Origin: Actinobacteria bacterium OK074
GTDB lineage: Bacteria > Actinomycetota > Actinomycetes > Streptomycetales > Streptomycetaceae
Assembly: GCA_001298575.1 (NCBI GenBank)
Contig: LJCV01000285.1
Coordinates: 60,516 to 124,515, forward strand
Reading direction: 5' to 3'
Length of the DNA: 64,000 bases
This document shows positions 25,400 to 33,346 of this stretch, piece after piece. The position numbers were made by a program, and so were the translations under genes. Position 1 is the first letter of the stretch; the number at the start of each line of letters is the position of its first letter. The notes beneath the pieces are model-generated. The model saw only the letters and a list, made by a program, of their open reading frames with translations, was not told the origin of the DNA and did not search any database.

Positions 25400-25450
25400 G
25401 TGCTCTCGTTCGCCATGATTATTGGCAGCAGGCGCGCCGGTCCGCAGTGA
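25400..25450 (+). CDS. Putative isoleucine leader peptide of cimA (16 aa)
   Basis: A GTG-initiated 16-codon frame (LSFAMIIGSRRAGPQ after the start) contains two consecutive ATT isoleucine codons (25418-25423), strikingly rare in this genome. It ends at a TGA immediately before a strong hairpin and a terminator. An internal ATG at 25415 would give an 11-aa version. No clear Shine-Dalgarno sequence is seen, so the message may be leaderless, with a possible -10 (CAGACT) at 25388-25393. Stalling on Ile-tRNA shortage would fit control of citramalate synthase. Confidence 0.6.
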   Translation: MLSFAMIIGSRRAGPQ

Positions 25451-25528
25451 CCGCCTCGTACGACCAGGTACGGGCGGCCCCTCGTCCTCGACCCGCGCGC
25501 AGACCTCTCGCACCCGCGAGGGGTTTTT
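25451..25528 (+). promoter_or_regulatory. Transcription attenuator upstream of cimA
   Basis: The first hairpin is CCGCCTCGTAC (25451-25461) with GTACGGGCGG (25468-25477, one bulge). The terminator is ACCTCTCGC (25503-25511) with GCGAGGGGT (25516-25524), followed by TTTTT. An alternative pairing of CCCCTCG (25478-25484) with the terminator arm CGAGGGG (25517-25523) is perfect and mutually exclusive, so antitermination is possible. The organisation is that of an amino-acid leader attenuator. Confidence 0.7.
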
Positions 25529-25642
25529 CGCTTTTCTGGCCCACCCGCAGCCGGGAGCGAGAGCGCGAGGGACCATAGGGGGACGGTGGAGCCGGTTATT
25601 CCGGTAACGACCGAGATCCGAAATCCCAGGAGCCTTCAGATC

Positions 25643-27247
25643 ATGACCACAACCAGTGAGCTGGACGATTCGTTCCACGTCTTCGACACCACCCTGCGCG
25701 ACGGCGCGCAGCGCGAGGGCATCAACCTCACCGTCGCCGACAAGCTGGCCATCGCCCGGCACCTGGACGACTTCGGAGTGGGCTTCATCGAGGGCGGCTG
25801 GCCCGGCGCCAACCCCCGGGACACGGAGTTCTTCGCCCGCGCGCGCCAGGAGATCGACTTCAAGCACGCCCAGCTGGTGGCCTTCGGCGCGACCCGCCGC
25901 GCCGGTGGCAAGGCCGCGCAGGACCCGCAGGTCAAGGCGTTGCTCGACTCGGGCGCCGACGTCGTCACCCTGGTCGCCAAGTCGCACGACCGGCACGTCG
26001 AACTCGCCCTGCGCACCACGCTGGACGAGAACCTGGAGATGGTCCGCGACACGGTCTCGTACCTGAAGGAGCAGGGCCGCCGGGTCTTCGTCGACTGCGA
26101 GCACTTCTTCGACGGCTACCGCGCCAACCCCGAGTACGCCAAGGCCGTCGTCCGCACGGCGTCGGAGGCGGGCGCGTCGGTCGTCATCCTCTGCGACACC
26201 AACGGCGGGATGCTCCCCGCGCAGATCCAGGCGGTCGTCGCCACGGTCCTCGCGGACACCGGCGCCCGCCTCGGCATCCACACCCAGGACGACACCGGCT
26301 GCGCGGTCGCCAACACGCTGGCCGCGGTCGACGCGGGCGCCACCCACGTGCAGTGCACGGCGAACGGCTACGGCGAGCGGGTCGGCAACGCCAACCTGTT
26401 CCCGGTGGTGGCCGCGCTGGAGCTGAAGTACGGCAAGAAGGTGCTGCCCGAGGGCAAGTTGCGCGAGATGACGCGGATCTCGCACGCGATTGCCGAGGTC
26501 GTCAACCTCACGCCCTCCACGCACCAGCCCTACGTCGGTGTCTCCGCGTTCGCGCACAAGGCGGGCCTGCACGCGTCCGCGATCAAGGTCGACCCGGACC
26601 TGTACCAGCACATCGACCCCGAGCAGGTCGGCAACACCATGCGGATGCTCGTGTCCGACATGGCGGGCCGCGCGTCGATCGAGCTGAAGGGCAAGGAACT
26701 CGGCGTAGACCTGGGCGGGGACCGGGAGTTGGTCGGCCGGGTCGTCGAGCGGGTCAAGGAGCGTGAGCTGGAGGGCTACACGTACGAGGCCGCGGACGCC
26801 TCCTTCGAACTCCTGCTGCGCTCGGAGGTCGCGGGCAAGCCGCTGCGCTACTTCCGTACGGAGTCCTGGCGGGCCATCGTCGAGGACCGCCCCGACGGCT
26901 CGCACGCCAACGAGGCCACGGTGAAGCTGTGGGCCAAGAGCGAGCGGATCGTCGCGACGGCGGAGGGCAACGGCCCGGTCAACGCGCTGGACCGGGCCCT
27001 GCGGGTGGCCCTGGAGAAGATCTACCCGCAGCTCGCGAAGCTGGAGTTGGTGGACTACAAGGTCCGCATCCTGGAGGGCAAGCACGGCACGCAGTCCACG
27101 ACCCGGGTGCTCATCTCCACCTCGGACGGCACGGGGGAGTGGTCGACGGTGGGTGTCGCGGAGAACGTGATCGCGGCGAGCTGGCAGGCGCTGGAGGACG
27201 CGTACGCGTACGGGTTGCTGCGGGCGGGAGTTGAGCCGGCGGAGTAG
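25643..27247 (+). CDS. cimA: (R)-Citramalate synthase
   Basis: This 534-aa enzyme of the DRE-TIM metallolyase family condenses pyruvate and acetyl-CoA to citramalate, opening the threonine-independent route to 2-oxobutyrate and isoleucine. The opening VFDTTLRDGAQREGINL, the metal-binding stretch LGIHTQDDTGCAVANTLAA and the HAKAGLHASAI-like segment (FAHKAGLHASAIKVDP) are clear. A C-terminal LeuA-type allosteric domain (about 390-530) should bind isoleucine. The FIEGGWPGANPRD segment marks the CimA type rather than LeuA. I use the ATG at 25643 with AGGAG 10 bp upstream. It is preceded by an apparent attenuator. Confidence 0.94.
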   Translation: MTTTSELDDSFHVFDTTLRDGAQREGINLTVADKLAIARHLDDFGVGFIEGGWPGANPRDTEFFARARQEIDFKHAQLVAFGATRRAGGKAAQDPQVKALLDSGADVVTLVAKSHDRHVELALRTTLDENLEMVRDTVSYLKEQGRRVFVDCEHFFDGYRANPEYAKAVVRTASEAGASVVILCDTNGGMLPAQIQAVVATVLADTGARLGIHTQDDTGCAVANTLAAVDAGATHVQCTANGYGERVGNANLFPVVAALELKYGKKVLPEGKLREMTRISHAIAEVVNLTPSTHQPYVGVSAFAHKAGLHASAIKVDPDLYQHIDPEQVGNTMRMLVSDMAGRASIELKGKELGVDLGGDRELVGRVVERVKERELEGYTYEAADASFELLLRSEVAGKPLRYFRTESWRAIVEDRPDGSHANEATVKLWAKSERIVATAEGNGPVNALDRALRVALEKIYPQLAKLELVDYKVRILEGKHGTQSTTRVLISTSDGTGEWSTVGVAENVIAASWQALEDAYAYGLLRAGVEPAE

Positions 27248-27264
27248 GTCTTTTTTTGCACGGT

Positions 27265-27297
27265 GCCGGGCGGACCGACCAAGTCGGCCCGCCCGGC
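27265..27297. terminator. Hairpin between convergent cimA and trypsin genes
   Basis: GCCGGGCGG (27265-27273) and CCGCCCGGC (27289-27297) pair perfectly, with an inner CCGAC/GTCGG stem. Seven T residues precede rather than follow it on the plus strand. It probably acts as a bidirectional terminator. Confidence 0.75.
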
Positions 27298-27319
27298 CGG
27301 GCGTTGAGGGGCTACTGGC

Positions 27320-28102
27320 TCAGAGTGAGGCTGCCGCCGAGGCGATGGCGGAGGCGAAGGTGGAGACCTCCGAGTAGACGCCGGGCGCGTTGGCGCGGGC
27401 GCAGCCTATGCCCCAGCTGACGATGCCGACCTGGATCCAGGCGTTGTTGGCGTCGCGGCGGAACATCGGGCCGCCGGAGTCGCCCTGGCAGGTGTCGGTG
27501 CCGCCGGCCGCGTACCCGGCGCAGATCTCGTCGCTCGCGACCAGACCGCTGTAGCCGCTGTAGGCACGGCAGGTGGCGTCACTGACGAAGGGCACGGTGG
27601 CCTTGAGCAGATACCGCTGCTGGGCGCCGCCCTCGGAGGCCGAGCCCCAGCCCGCGATGGTGAAGGTGCCGGTGTTGTACGTCGTGGTGGTGGCGATGTT
27701 CAGCGTCGCCAGGTTGATCGGCGAGGCGAGCTTGATCAGCGCCCAGTCCTTGCCGTTGCCGTTGTAGCCGGGGGCCTGGTACACGTACGTAGACTTGACC
27801 TGGACGCGGCCGGTGGTCGACTGGAGGTCCACGACACCGGCGGTGGCGGTGATGCTGGTGTTGGCGCCGGTCCCGTCCACGCAGTGCGCGGCGGTCAGCA
27901 CGATCTGCTGGGTGTAGAGCGCGCCACCGCAGCCCATCGAGAGCCGGACCATGAACGGGAACTCGCCCTGTGCGGCCCGGGTGCCGCCAATGACGGGCTG
28001 GGGAGCGGCGGTTGCGCTGGAGAGCGGCTGGAGACCGGCGATTGCGAGGGCGGCGGCGCCGACGGCCAGACACCTCTTGAGGGTGGTGAGAAGTCTCTTC
28101 AC
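27320..28102 (-). CDS. Secreted trypsin-like serine protease (S1A)
   Basis: This 260-aa preproenzyme closely resembles Streptomyces griseus trypsin. The signal peptide (KRLLTTLKRCLAVGAAALA) ends near AATAA, a very short propeptide APQP follows, and the mature enzyme begins VIGG (residue 37). The catalytic triad is H73 (TAAHC), D119 (GKDWALIKL) and S209 (CQGDSGGP). D203, six residues before the serine, predicts cleavage after Arg/Lys. Six cysteines fit three disulfides. The GTG start at 28102 has GGAAGG upstream. Streptomyces trypsins are usually developmentally controlled and activated by another protease. Confidence 0.96.
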   Translation of the reverse strand: MKRLLTTLKRCLAVGAAALAIAGLQPLSSATAAPQPVIGGTRAAQGEFPFMVRLSMGCGGALYTQQIVLTAAHCVDGTGANTSITATAGVVDLQSTTGRVQVKSTYVYQAPGYNGNGKDWALIKLASPINLATLNIATTTTYNTGTFTIAGWGSASEGGAQQRYLLKATVPFVSDATCRAYSGYSGLVASDEICAGYAAGGTDTCQGDSGGPMFRRDANNAWIQVGIVSWGIGCARANAPGVYSEVSTFASAIASAAASL

Positions 28103-28479
28103 GGAATGCCTTCCGGGGTGGGGGGTGGTGATAAGAGCTGTCGTTATGACGTGCCCATGACATTCGCGAGGGCAAAGAAATACCCATGTGCTGGCATGGG
28201 CAGGTCAAATCTGTTGATGGATTATGTGAATGCCCCGAGGGTGCGCACAAGGGGTGTGTTTCAGCCACCCTCGCCGGTCCCGACTCCGGAGAGCCGCCCC
28301 ACCAGGGCGCCGGCCAGCTCAAGAACCCCACGCTCGGCCGCGTTGCGGGTGTCGAGCGCGGTGGCGAGCCACAGATCCCGCTCGGCCATGTCCCGCCCCA
28401 GGGCGCGCGGCGCCGGCCGTCGATGGCAGGGTGCTGCGCCGGGCGGGCAGTCGGCCGTGCCCCGAGAGGAGAGACTCTG
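28103..28479. other. 377-bp intergenic region with inverted CCCATG motifs
   Basis: No gene is supported here. The trypsin promoter side contains TGCCCATG (28152-28159), CCCATG (28183-28188) and CATGGGCA (28195-28202). The last two form a 6-6-6 inverted repeat, and the outer pair forms an 8-bp inverted repeat. They could be a regulator site for the protease gene. The half nearest 28480 is GC-rich and shows nothing else. Confidence 0.4.
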
Positions 28480-28779
28480 ATGACTTACGGCTGCATCGCG
28501 TCGATGAAGGTCCGGCCGGGCTCCCGGGACGACGTCGTCGCCATTCTGCTGAGCGCCGTCGACGGACTCCGGGAGGCCGGGTGCGACCTCTACGTCGTAG
28601 GTCTGTCCGACGGCGATGACGTGACGATCTGGGTGACGGAGGTCTGGCGGACCAAGGAACACCACGACGCCTCGCTGACCCTCCCGGAGGCGAAGGCCGC
28701 CATCGGCAAGGCCATGCCGATGCTGACGGGGGAGTTCACCAAGCAGGAACTGTCGGTCGTCGGCGGGCTGGGGCTCTGA
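28480..28779 (+). CDS. ABM-domain (antibiotic biosynthesis monooxygenase-like) small protein
   Basis: This 99-aa protein has a dimeric ferredoxin-like alpha+beta barrel of the ABM type. It opens YGCIASMKVRPGSRDDVVAI, continues through the strand DLYVVGLSDGDDVTIWVTEVW and the helix-loop KEHHDASLTLPEAKAAI, and ends with the last strand FTKQELSVVGG. Proteins of this class act as small cofactorless monooxygenases, isomerases or unknown stress proteins. The ATG at 28480 has GAGAGGAG about 9 bp upstream. It stands alone between trypsin and YceI genes on the other strand, so context gives no pathway. Confidence 0.82.
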   Translation: MTYGCIASMKVRPGSRDDVVAILLSAVDGLREAGCDLYVVGLSDGDDVTIWVTEVWRTKEHHDASLTLPEAKAAIGKAMPMLTGEFTKQELSVVGGLGL

Positions 28780-29014
28780 GCGCTGGTCCCCGCCCGGCCA
28801 CCTGTCGACGAACCGCCGTGCGGTGCTCCGGTGCAGCGGCGGGGAAGCCTTTCCGCGCCGCTGCACCGGCGGCGGCCGTACCCAAGCGGCGCGTTGCCCC
28901 CCCCGCACGCCGGAAAGCCTCCCCGCAGCGAAAGCCTCCCCGCAGCGAAAAGCCCCCGGCGCCCGCGGATTCCTCACGCGGGCCCCGAGGGCACGAACTC
29001 TGCGGCTGCTACGA

Positions 29015-29626
29015 CTACGCCGACTTGATCGCCGAAATGTCGAACACCAGCTTGATCTTGTCCGACACCAGCACCCCACCCGTCTCCAGCGCCGCGTTCC
29101 ACGTCAGCCCCCACTCCGAGCGCAGGATCTCCGCCTTGCCCTCGAAGCCGACGCGCTCGTTGCCGAAGGGGTCCTTGGCCGCGCCGTTGAACTCCAGGTC
29201 GATGGCGAGCGGGCGGGTGGTGCCGAGGATGGTGAGGTCGCCGGTGATGCGGTAGTCGCCGCCGCCCAGGGACTCGGCCTTGGTGGAGCGGAACGTCATC
29301 GTCGGGTGCTCGTCCGTCTTGAAGAAGTCGGCGGACTTCAGGTGGCCGTCGCGGTCCGCGGAGCCCGTGTCGATGCTGTCCATCTTCACGTCGAGCGTCG
29401 CGGTCGACCGCGACGGGTCCGTGCCGTCCAGGTGCAGCGCGCCCTCGAACTCCTGGAAGCCGCCCTTGACGTTGGTCACCATGGCGTGCCGGGCCACGAA
29501 ACCGAGCGACGAGTGCGACGCGTCGATCGTGTAGTCGCCGGTCAGCGCGGCGAGGTCCGGGTTCACCGGGGCGCCCGTCGCGGCCGGCGTCGCGGGGGTC
29601 GATTCCTTGCGGGTGAAGATGCCCAT
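29015..29626 (-). CDS. YceI-family lipocalin-like protein
   Basis: This 203-aa protein has the YceI beta-barrel, which binds isoprenoid or other amphiphilic lipids in characterised members. It begins with a short MGIFTRKE sequence and a Pro/Ala/Thr linker, then the domain opens at about residue 30 with GDYTIDASHSSLGFVARHAM. It continues through TATLDVKMDSIDTGSADRDGHL and ends EWGLTWNAALETGGVLVSDK. No signal peptide is seen, so it is probably cytoplasmic, unlike many proteobacterial YceI proteins. The ATG at 29626 follows AAGGAG. A near-palindrome upstream may be an operator. Confidence 0.92.
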   Translation of the reverse strand: MGIFTRKESTPATPAATGAPVNPDLAALTGDYTIDASHSSLGFVARHAMVTNVKGGFQEFEGALHLDGTDPSRSTATLDVKMDSIDTGSADRDGHLKSADFFKTDEHPTMTFRSTKAESLGGGDYRITGDLTILGTTRPLAIDLEFNGAAKDPFGNERVGFEGKAEILRSEWGLTWNAALETGGVLVSDKIKLVFDISAIKSA

Positions 29627-29657
29627 GACATGCTCCTTGGGGACGAAGATCCTGCTT

Positions 29658-29671
29658 GTTGAAGCTTTAAC
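29658..29671 (-). promoter_or_regulatory. Near-palindromic candidate operator upstream of the YceI gene
   Basis: GTTGAAGCTTTAAC is a 14-bp palindrome with one mismatched pair, in a short AT-rich patch 32 bp before the start codon. Its TTNAAGCTTNAA form is like MarR-family operators. The regulator is not encoded nearby. The rest of the 393-bp spacer to accB (29672-30007) shows no gene. Confidence 0.45.
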
Positions 29672-30007
29672 TACCTCAATGGGTCCGACCTTAGCCCTAT
29701 TCCGTTCGACGTTCAACTTTATCCGTAGTGTGTTTTCGTGGGTACTCTACGTAAGATCTCGCCCCTCCGTGGCCGCGCTCTCGTCGCCGCGAAGGTCGTC
29801 CGAGGTCGCGCGTCACTCCGGGGAAGGCATGTGACACCAGCGAATGTGAGGTGTCTCTCAGGTGGCCGCTTTGTGGATCCCCGACAAGCGGAGGGCGCTC
29901 TCAGCAGTCAGAAAGGCTGCACAGGGGTTGGGTTCTGTTCAGTGCTACCAGGAAAACGGGTCTGAGACTGTGCAGAGTCGACGTCCCGCTTTCGTTGCCG
30001 GTCTTCG

Positions 30008-30013
30008 TAGAGT
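30008..30013 (+). promoter_or_regulatory. Possible -10 element of accB, implying a leaderless message
   Basis: TAGAGT lies so that transcription would begin at or within a base or two of the accB ATG at 30020. The bases before the ATG (CTTCGTAGAGTCACTAC) contain no Shine-Dalgarno sequence. I see no convincing -35. Confidence 0.4.
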
Positions 30014-30019
30014 CACTAC

Positions 30020-31615
30020 ATGACCGTTGTGGAAGAGAAGGCGGGCGAACCGGCGGGTGAGCCGACGGACGCGCGCGGACGGGTCGCCGAGCTGCACGAG
30101 ATCCGTGCGCAGGCGCTGGCCGGCCCGAGCGACAAGGCGACCGAGGCACAGCACGCCAAGGGCAAGCTCACCGCGCGCGAGCGCATCGAGCTGCTCCTGG
30201 ACCCCGGCACCTTCCAGGAGGTCGAACAGCTGCGCAGGCACCGCGCCCAGGGCTTCGGCCTGGAAGCGAAGAAGCCGTACACCGACGGTGTCATCACCGG
30301 CTGGGGCACGGTCGAGGGCCGCACGGTCTTCGTCTACGCCCACGACTTCCGCATCTTCGGCGGCGCGCTCGGCGAGGCGCACGCCACGAAGATCCACAAG
30401 ATCATGGACATGGCCATCGCGGCCGGTGCCCCGCTGGTCTCGCTGAACGACGGCGCGGGTGCCCGTATCCAGGAAGGCGTCTCCGCCCTCGCGGGCTACG
30501 GCGGCATCTTCCAGCGCAACACGAAGGCATCCGGCGTCATCCCGCAGATCAGCGTGATGCTCGGCCCGTGCGCGGGCGGCGCGGCCTACAGCCCCGCCCT
30601 CACCGACTTCGTCTTCATGGTCCGCGAGACCTCCCAGATGTTCATCACAGGACCGGACGTCGTCAAGGCGGTCACCGGCGAGGAGATCTCCCAGAACGGC
30701 CTCGGCGGCGCCGACGTCCACGCGGAGACCTCCGGCGTCTGTCACTTCGCGTACGACGACGAGGAGACCTGCATCGCGGAGGTGCGCTACCTCCTCTCGC
30801 TGCTCCCGCAGAACAACCGCGAGAACCCGCCCCGGGTCGAGTCCACGGACGCGCACGACCGCCGCGGCGACGTCCTCCTCGACCTCGTCCCGGCCGACGG
30901 CAACAGGCCCTACGACATGGCCAAGGTGATCGAGGAGATCGTCGACGACGGCGACTACGTCGAGATCCACGAGCGCTGGGCCCGCAACATCATCTGTGCG
31001 CTGGCCCGGCTCGGCGGCCAGGTCGTCGGCATCGTCGCCAACCAGCCGCAGAGCCTCGCGGGCGTCCTCGACATCGAGGCATCCGAAAAAGCTGCACGCT
31101 TCGTCCAGATGTGTGATGCTTTTAACATTCCGATCGTTACGTTTCTGGATGTCCCCGGATTCCTTCCCGGAGTCGACCAGGAACACGGCGGAATCATCCG
31201 CCACGGCGCGAAGCTCCTTTACGCCTACTGCAACGCGACCGTGCCCCGGATTTCGCTGATCCTGCGCAAGGCGTACGGCGGCGCGTACATCGTCATGGAC
31301 AGCCAGTCCATCGGCGCCGACCTCACGTACGCGTGGCCCACGAACGAGATCGCCGTGATGGGTGCGGAAGGCGCGGCGAACGTGATCTTCCGCCGGCAGA
31401 TCGCGGGCGCGGAGGACCCCGAGGCCATGCGGGTGCGCATGGTCAAGGAGTACAAGTCCGAGCTGATGCACCCGTATTACGCGGCGGAGCGGGGCCTGGT
31501 GGACGACGTGATCGACCCGGCGGAGACGCGCGAGGTCCTCATCAAGTCCCTGGCCATGCTCCAGTCCAAGCACGCGGACCTGCCCTCCCGCAAGCACGGC
31601 AACCCCCCGCAGTAG
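30020..31615 (+). CDS. accB: Acyl-CoA (acetyl/propionyl-CoA) carboxylase beta subunit
   Basis: This 531-aa carboxyltransferase transfers CO2 from biotin to acetyl- or propionyl-CoA, making malonyl- or methylmalonyl-CoA for fatty acids and polyketides. Both crotonase-like halves are present. The CoA/biotin oxyanion glycine pairs are in MLGPCAGGAAYSPAL (about 180-195) and ILRKAYGGAYIVMDSQ (about 415-430), with FLDVPGFLPGVDQEHGGI between. The residue after YGGAY influences acyl preference in known enzymes. The epsilon subunit gene follows. A stretch at about 31079-31150 uses many codons that are rare here. No Shine-Dalgarno sequence is seen. Confidence 0.95.
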   Translation: MTVVEEKAGEPAGEPTDARGRVAELHEIRAQALAGPSDKATEAQHAKGKLTARERIELLLDPGTFQEVEQLRRHRAQGFGLEAKKPYTDGVITGWGTVEGRTVFVYAHDFRIFGGALGEAHATKIHKIMDMAIAAGAPLVSLNDGAGARIQEGVSALAGYGGIFQRNTKASGVIPQISVMLGPCAGGAAYSPALTDFVFMVRETSQMFITGPDVVKAVTGEEISQNGLGGADVHAETSGVCHFAYDDEETCIAEVRYLLSLLPQNNRENPPRVESTDAHDRRGDVLLDLVPADGNRPYDMAKVIEEIVDDGDYVEIHERWARNIICALARLGGQVVGIVANQPQSLAGVLDIEASEKAARFVQMCDAFNIPIVTFLDVPGFLPGVDQEHGGIIRHGAKLLYAYCNATVPRISLILRKAYGGAYIVMDSQSIGADLTYAWPTNEIAVMGAEGAANVIFRRQIAGAEDPEAMRVRMVKEYKSELMHPYYAAERGLVDDVIDPAETREVLIKSLAMLQSKHADLPSRKHGNPPQ

Positions 31616-31696
31616 CCACGGGTTTCGCACCCGCCGGTTACGCGGCGGACCCATCGCGGCAACCCCGCGGACCTCTCTCTCACGGAGACTGAACCT

Positions 31697-31897
31697 ATGA
31701 ACACCCCTGACATTCGCGTCGAGAAGGGCCACGCCGAGCCCGAGGAAGTCGCCGCCATCACGGCGATCCTGATGGCCCGCGCGGGCGCCGCACCCGCGGC
31801 CACCGCTTCGGCCCACCGCGGTGGCGGTCTGCCGAAGGCGGGTTGGCGACGGCTGGAGCGGGAGCCCGGCTTCCGGGCGCCGCACAGCTGGCACTGA
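31697..31897 (+). CDS. accE: Acyl-CoA carboxylase epsilon subunit
   Basis: This 66-aa protein has the short epsilon-subunit pattern: an N-terminal helix (EPEEVAAITAILMARAG), an Ala-rich linker and a C-terminal WRRLEREPGFRAPHSW that contacts the carboxylase complex. In Streptomyces this small protein greatly stimulates the acyl-CoA carboxylase. It lies 81 bp after accB and ends just before a strong terminator, so the two form one operon. An ACGGAGA-like ribosome site precedes the ATG. Confidence 0.92.
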   Translation: MNTPDIRVEKGHAEPEEVAAITAILMARAGAAPAATASAHRGGGLPKAGWRRLEREPGFRAPHSWH

Positions 31898-31909
31898 GTT
31901 CGGGCGTTG

Positions 31910-31954
31910 CTACGGCCCCGTTCTCCCCGTTGGTCGGGGAGGGCGGGGCCGTAG
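31910..31954. terminator. Strong bidirectional terminator after accE
   Basis: CTACGGCCCCG (31910-31920) pairs with CGGGGCCGTAG (31944-31954), and an inner CTCCCCG/CGGGGAG stem (31923-31929, 31935-31941) closes on a 5-nt loop. It is followed by CGTTTG and separates accE from the convergent conservon. Confidence 0.85.
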
Positions 31955-31983
31955 CGTTTGGGCCGGGCCGGGCCGGGCCGTAC

Positions 31984-32046
31984 CGACAACGCGCCCCTTC
32001 CCGAAGGAAGTTACGACAACGGGGCCCCTCCCGAAGGAAGGGCCCC
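31984..32046. repeat. Two 30-bp imperfect tandem units with a hairpin
   Basis: CGACAAC followed by a CCCC-TCCCGAAGGAAG block begins at 31984 and again at 32014. The second unit also forms GGGGCCC (32021-32027) with GGGCCCC (32040-32046). It lies downstream of cvnD and may terminate the conservon transcript. Confidence 0.65.
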
Positions 32047-32093
32047 GCAGTCCCGCAGTCCTGCACTCCGGCAGAGGCAACCGGAACAAGTAC

Positions 32094-32675
32094 CTACCGC
32101 AGCCGCGCCATCAGCGCGTGCTCCACCAGCGTGATCAGCGTCGACTTGGCGTCCGCGCGGTGGCGGGCGTCCGTCGTGATGATCGGGGTGTCGGGGCCGA
32201 TCTGGAGCGCCTCGCGGACCTCGTCCGGGTTGTACGGCTGGGCGCCGTCGAAGCCGTTGAGGGCGATGACGAAGGGCAGGCCGCTGTTCTCGAAGTAGTC
32301 GACCGCGGGGAAGCAGTCCGCGAGGCGGCGGGTGTCGACCAGGACGACGGCGCCGATCGCGCCGCGGACCAGGTCGTCCCACATGAACCAGAAGCGGTCC
32401 TGGCCGGGGGTGCCGAAGAGGTACAGGATCAGGTCCTGGTCGAGCGTGATGCGGCCGAAGTCCATGGCCACCGTGGTGGTGGTCTTGTCCCCGGTGTGGG
32501 TGAGGTCGTCGATGCCCGCGGACGCGGACGTCATCACGGCCTCCGTGCGCAGCGGGTTGATCTCCGAAACCGCCCCGACGAACGTGGTCTTGCCCACGCC
32601 GAAGCCGCCCGCCACCACGATCTTCGCGGAGGTGGTGGAGCGGGTAGGACCCCCGCTAGAGCTTGCGAAGTCCAC
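32094..32675 (-). CDS. cvnD2: Conservon GTPase CvnD (operon nearer accE, cvn2-like)
   Basis: This 193-aa Ras/MglA-like small GTPase is the last gene of a conservon. The P-loop is GGFGVGKTTF (about residues 23-32), the G3 region is LYLFGTPGQDRFWFMW, and the guanine-specificity loop is probably in VIALNGFDG, a variant of NKxD. Conservon GTPases associate at the membrane with CvnA, B and C in a G-protein-coupled-receptor-like system. Its start overlaps the cvnC stop by 20 bp. From residue 15 onward it differs from the second copy (37502-38077) at only three positions. Confidence 0.95.
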   Translation of the reverse strand: MDFASSSGGPTRSTTSAKIVVAGGFGVGKTTFVGAVSEINPLRTEAVMTSASAGIDDLTHTGDKTTTTVAMDFGRITLDQDLILYLFGTPGQDRFWFMWDDLVRGAIGAVVLVDTRRLADCFPAVDYFENSGLPFVIALNGFDGAQPYNPDEVREALQIGPDTPIITTDARHRADAKSTLITLVEHALMARLR

Positions 32676-33249
32676 TGAGCACCCTTTCGAGCAATGTCAC
32701 GTCTGGCTGGCCGCCGGCGTTCTCGTCGCCGCCGGGCTGATGGATGGCGACCAGTCCCGCTTCCGCCAAGTCGGCGACGAGGATCCTGGCCACGCCGAGG
32801 GGGATCGTGAGCAGCGCCGAGACCTCGGCGACCGACTTGATCTCACGGCAGAGATTGCAGATGCGCTGATGCTCGGGCAACTGGCCCTGCATCTGGTGGG
32901 GCTGCGCGGTGGTGTGCACCAGCGCCTCGATGGCGAGCTGGTAGCGCGGGCGCGTCCGGCCGCCGGTCATGGCGTACGGGCGCACCAGGGGATTGCTCGC
33001 CGCGGGCGCCGGCTCCGGGGTGCGGCGCTGCGGCTGCACCGGCTGGATGCGCGGCGCCGGCGGCTGGTCGTAGGGCGAAGGGCCCGGCCCCTGGGGGGCG
33101 CTGGGCCGCTCGTACGGCTGACGCCGGTGGTGGCTGGGGGTGGAGGGGAAGTTGTACCGGTTCGGCGACCCGTCCGGCTGGCCGTGACCCTGGCCTTGGC
33201 CCTGACCGTACGGCCAGTTGCCTGACGAACCATCTGGGGGTGTTGCCAC
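32656..33249 (-). CDS. cvnC2: Conservon DUF742 protein CvnC (cvn2-like)
   Basis: This 197-aa protein has a Pro/Gln/Gly-rich N-terminal half and a C-terminal DUF742 winged-helix domain (VRPYAMTGGRTRPRYQLAIE to the end LLERVLSGLRKL). I place the start at GTG 33249 because GGAGGAG lies about 7 bp upstream; a longer frame to 33279 lacks such a site. The domain contains LPEHQRICNLCREIKSVAEV, probably the helix-turn-helix and interaction face. The N-terminal extension is absent from its paralogue at 38058-38456. It lies between cvnB and cvnD. Confidence 0.93.
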   Translation of the reverse strand: MATPPDGSSGNWPYGQGQGQGHGQPDGSPNRYNFPSTPSHHRRQPYERPSAPQGPGPSPYDQPPAPRIQPVQPQRRTPEPAPAASNPLVRPYAMTGGRTRPRYQLAIEALVHTTAQPHQMQGQLPEHQRICNLCREIKSVAEVSALLTIPLGVARILVADLAEAGLVAIHQPGGDENAGGQPDVTLLERVLSGLRKL

Positions 33250-33346
33250 TTTCTCTCCTCCTCCGACTGTGCCGGGCACCCGACCCTTGAGAAACCGCGT
33301 CCCGAAACCTTAAGGCCCCGGGACGCCAACACGCACCGCGGGTCTG

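Noticed and set aside
25384..25578. 64-codon frame in the cimA leader as a protein gene
   Set aside because: It runs through the attenuator hairpins and terminator, so it is not compatible with a normal gene there. The 16-codon leader frame fits better.
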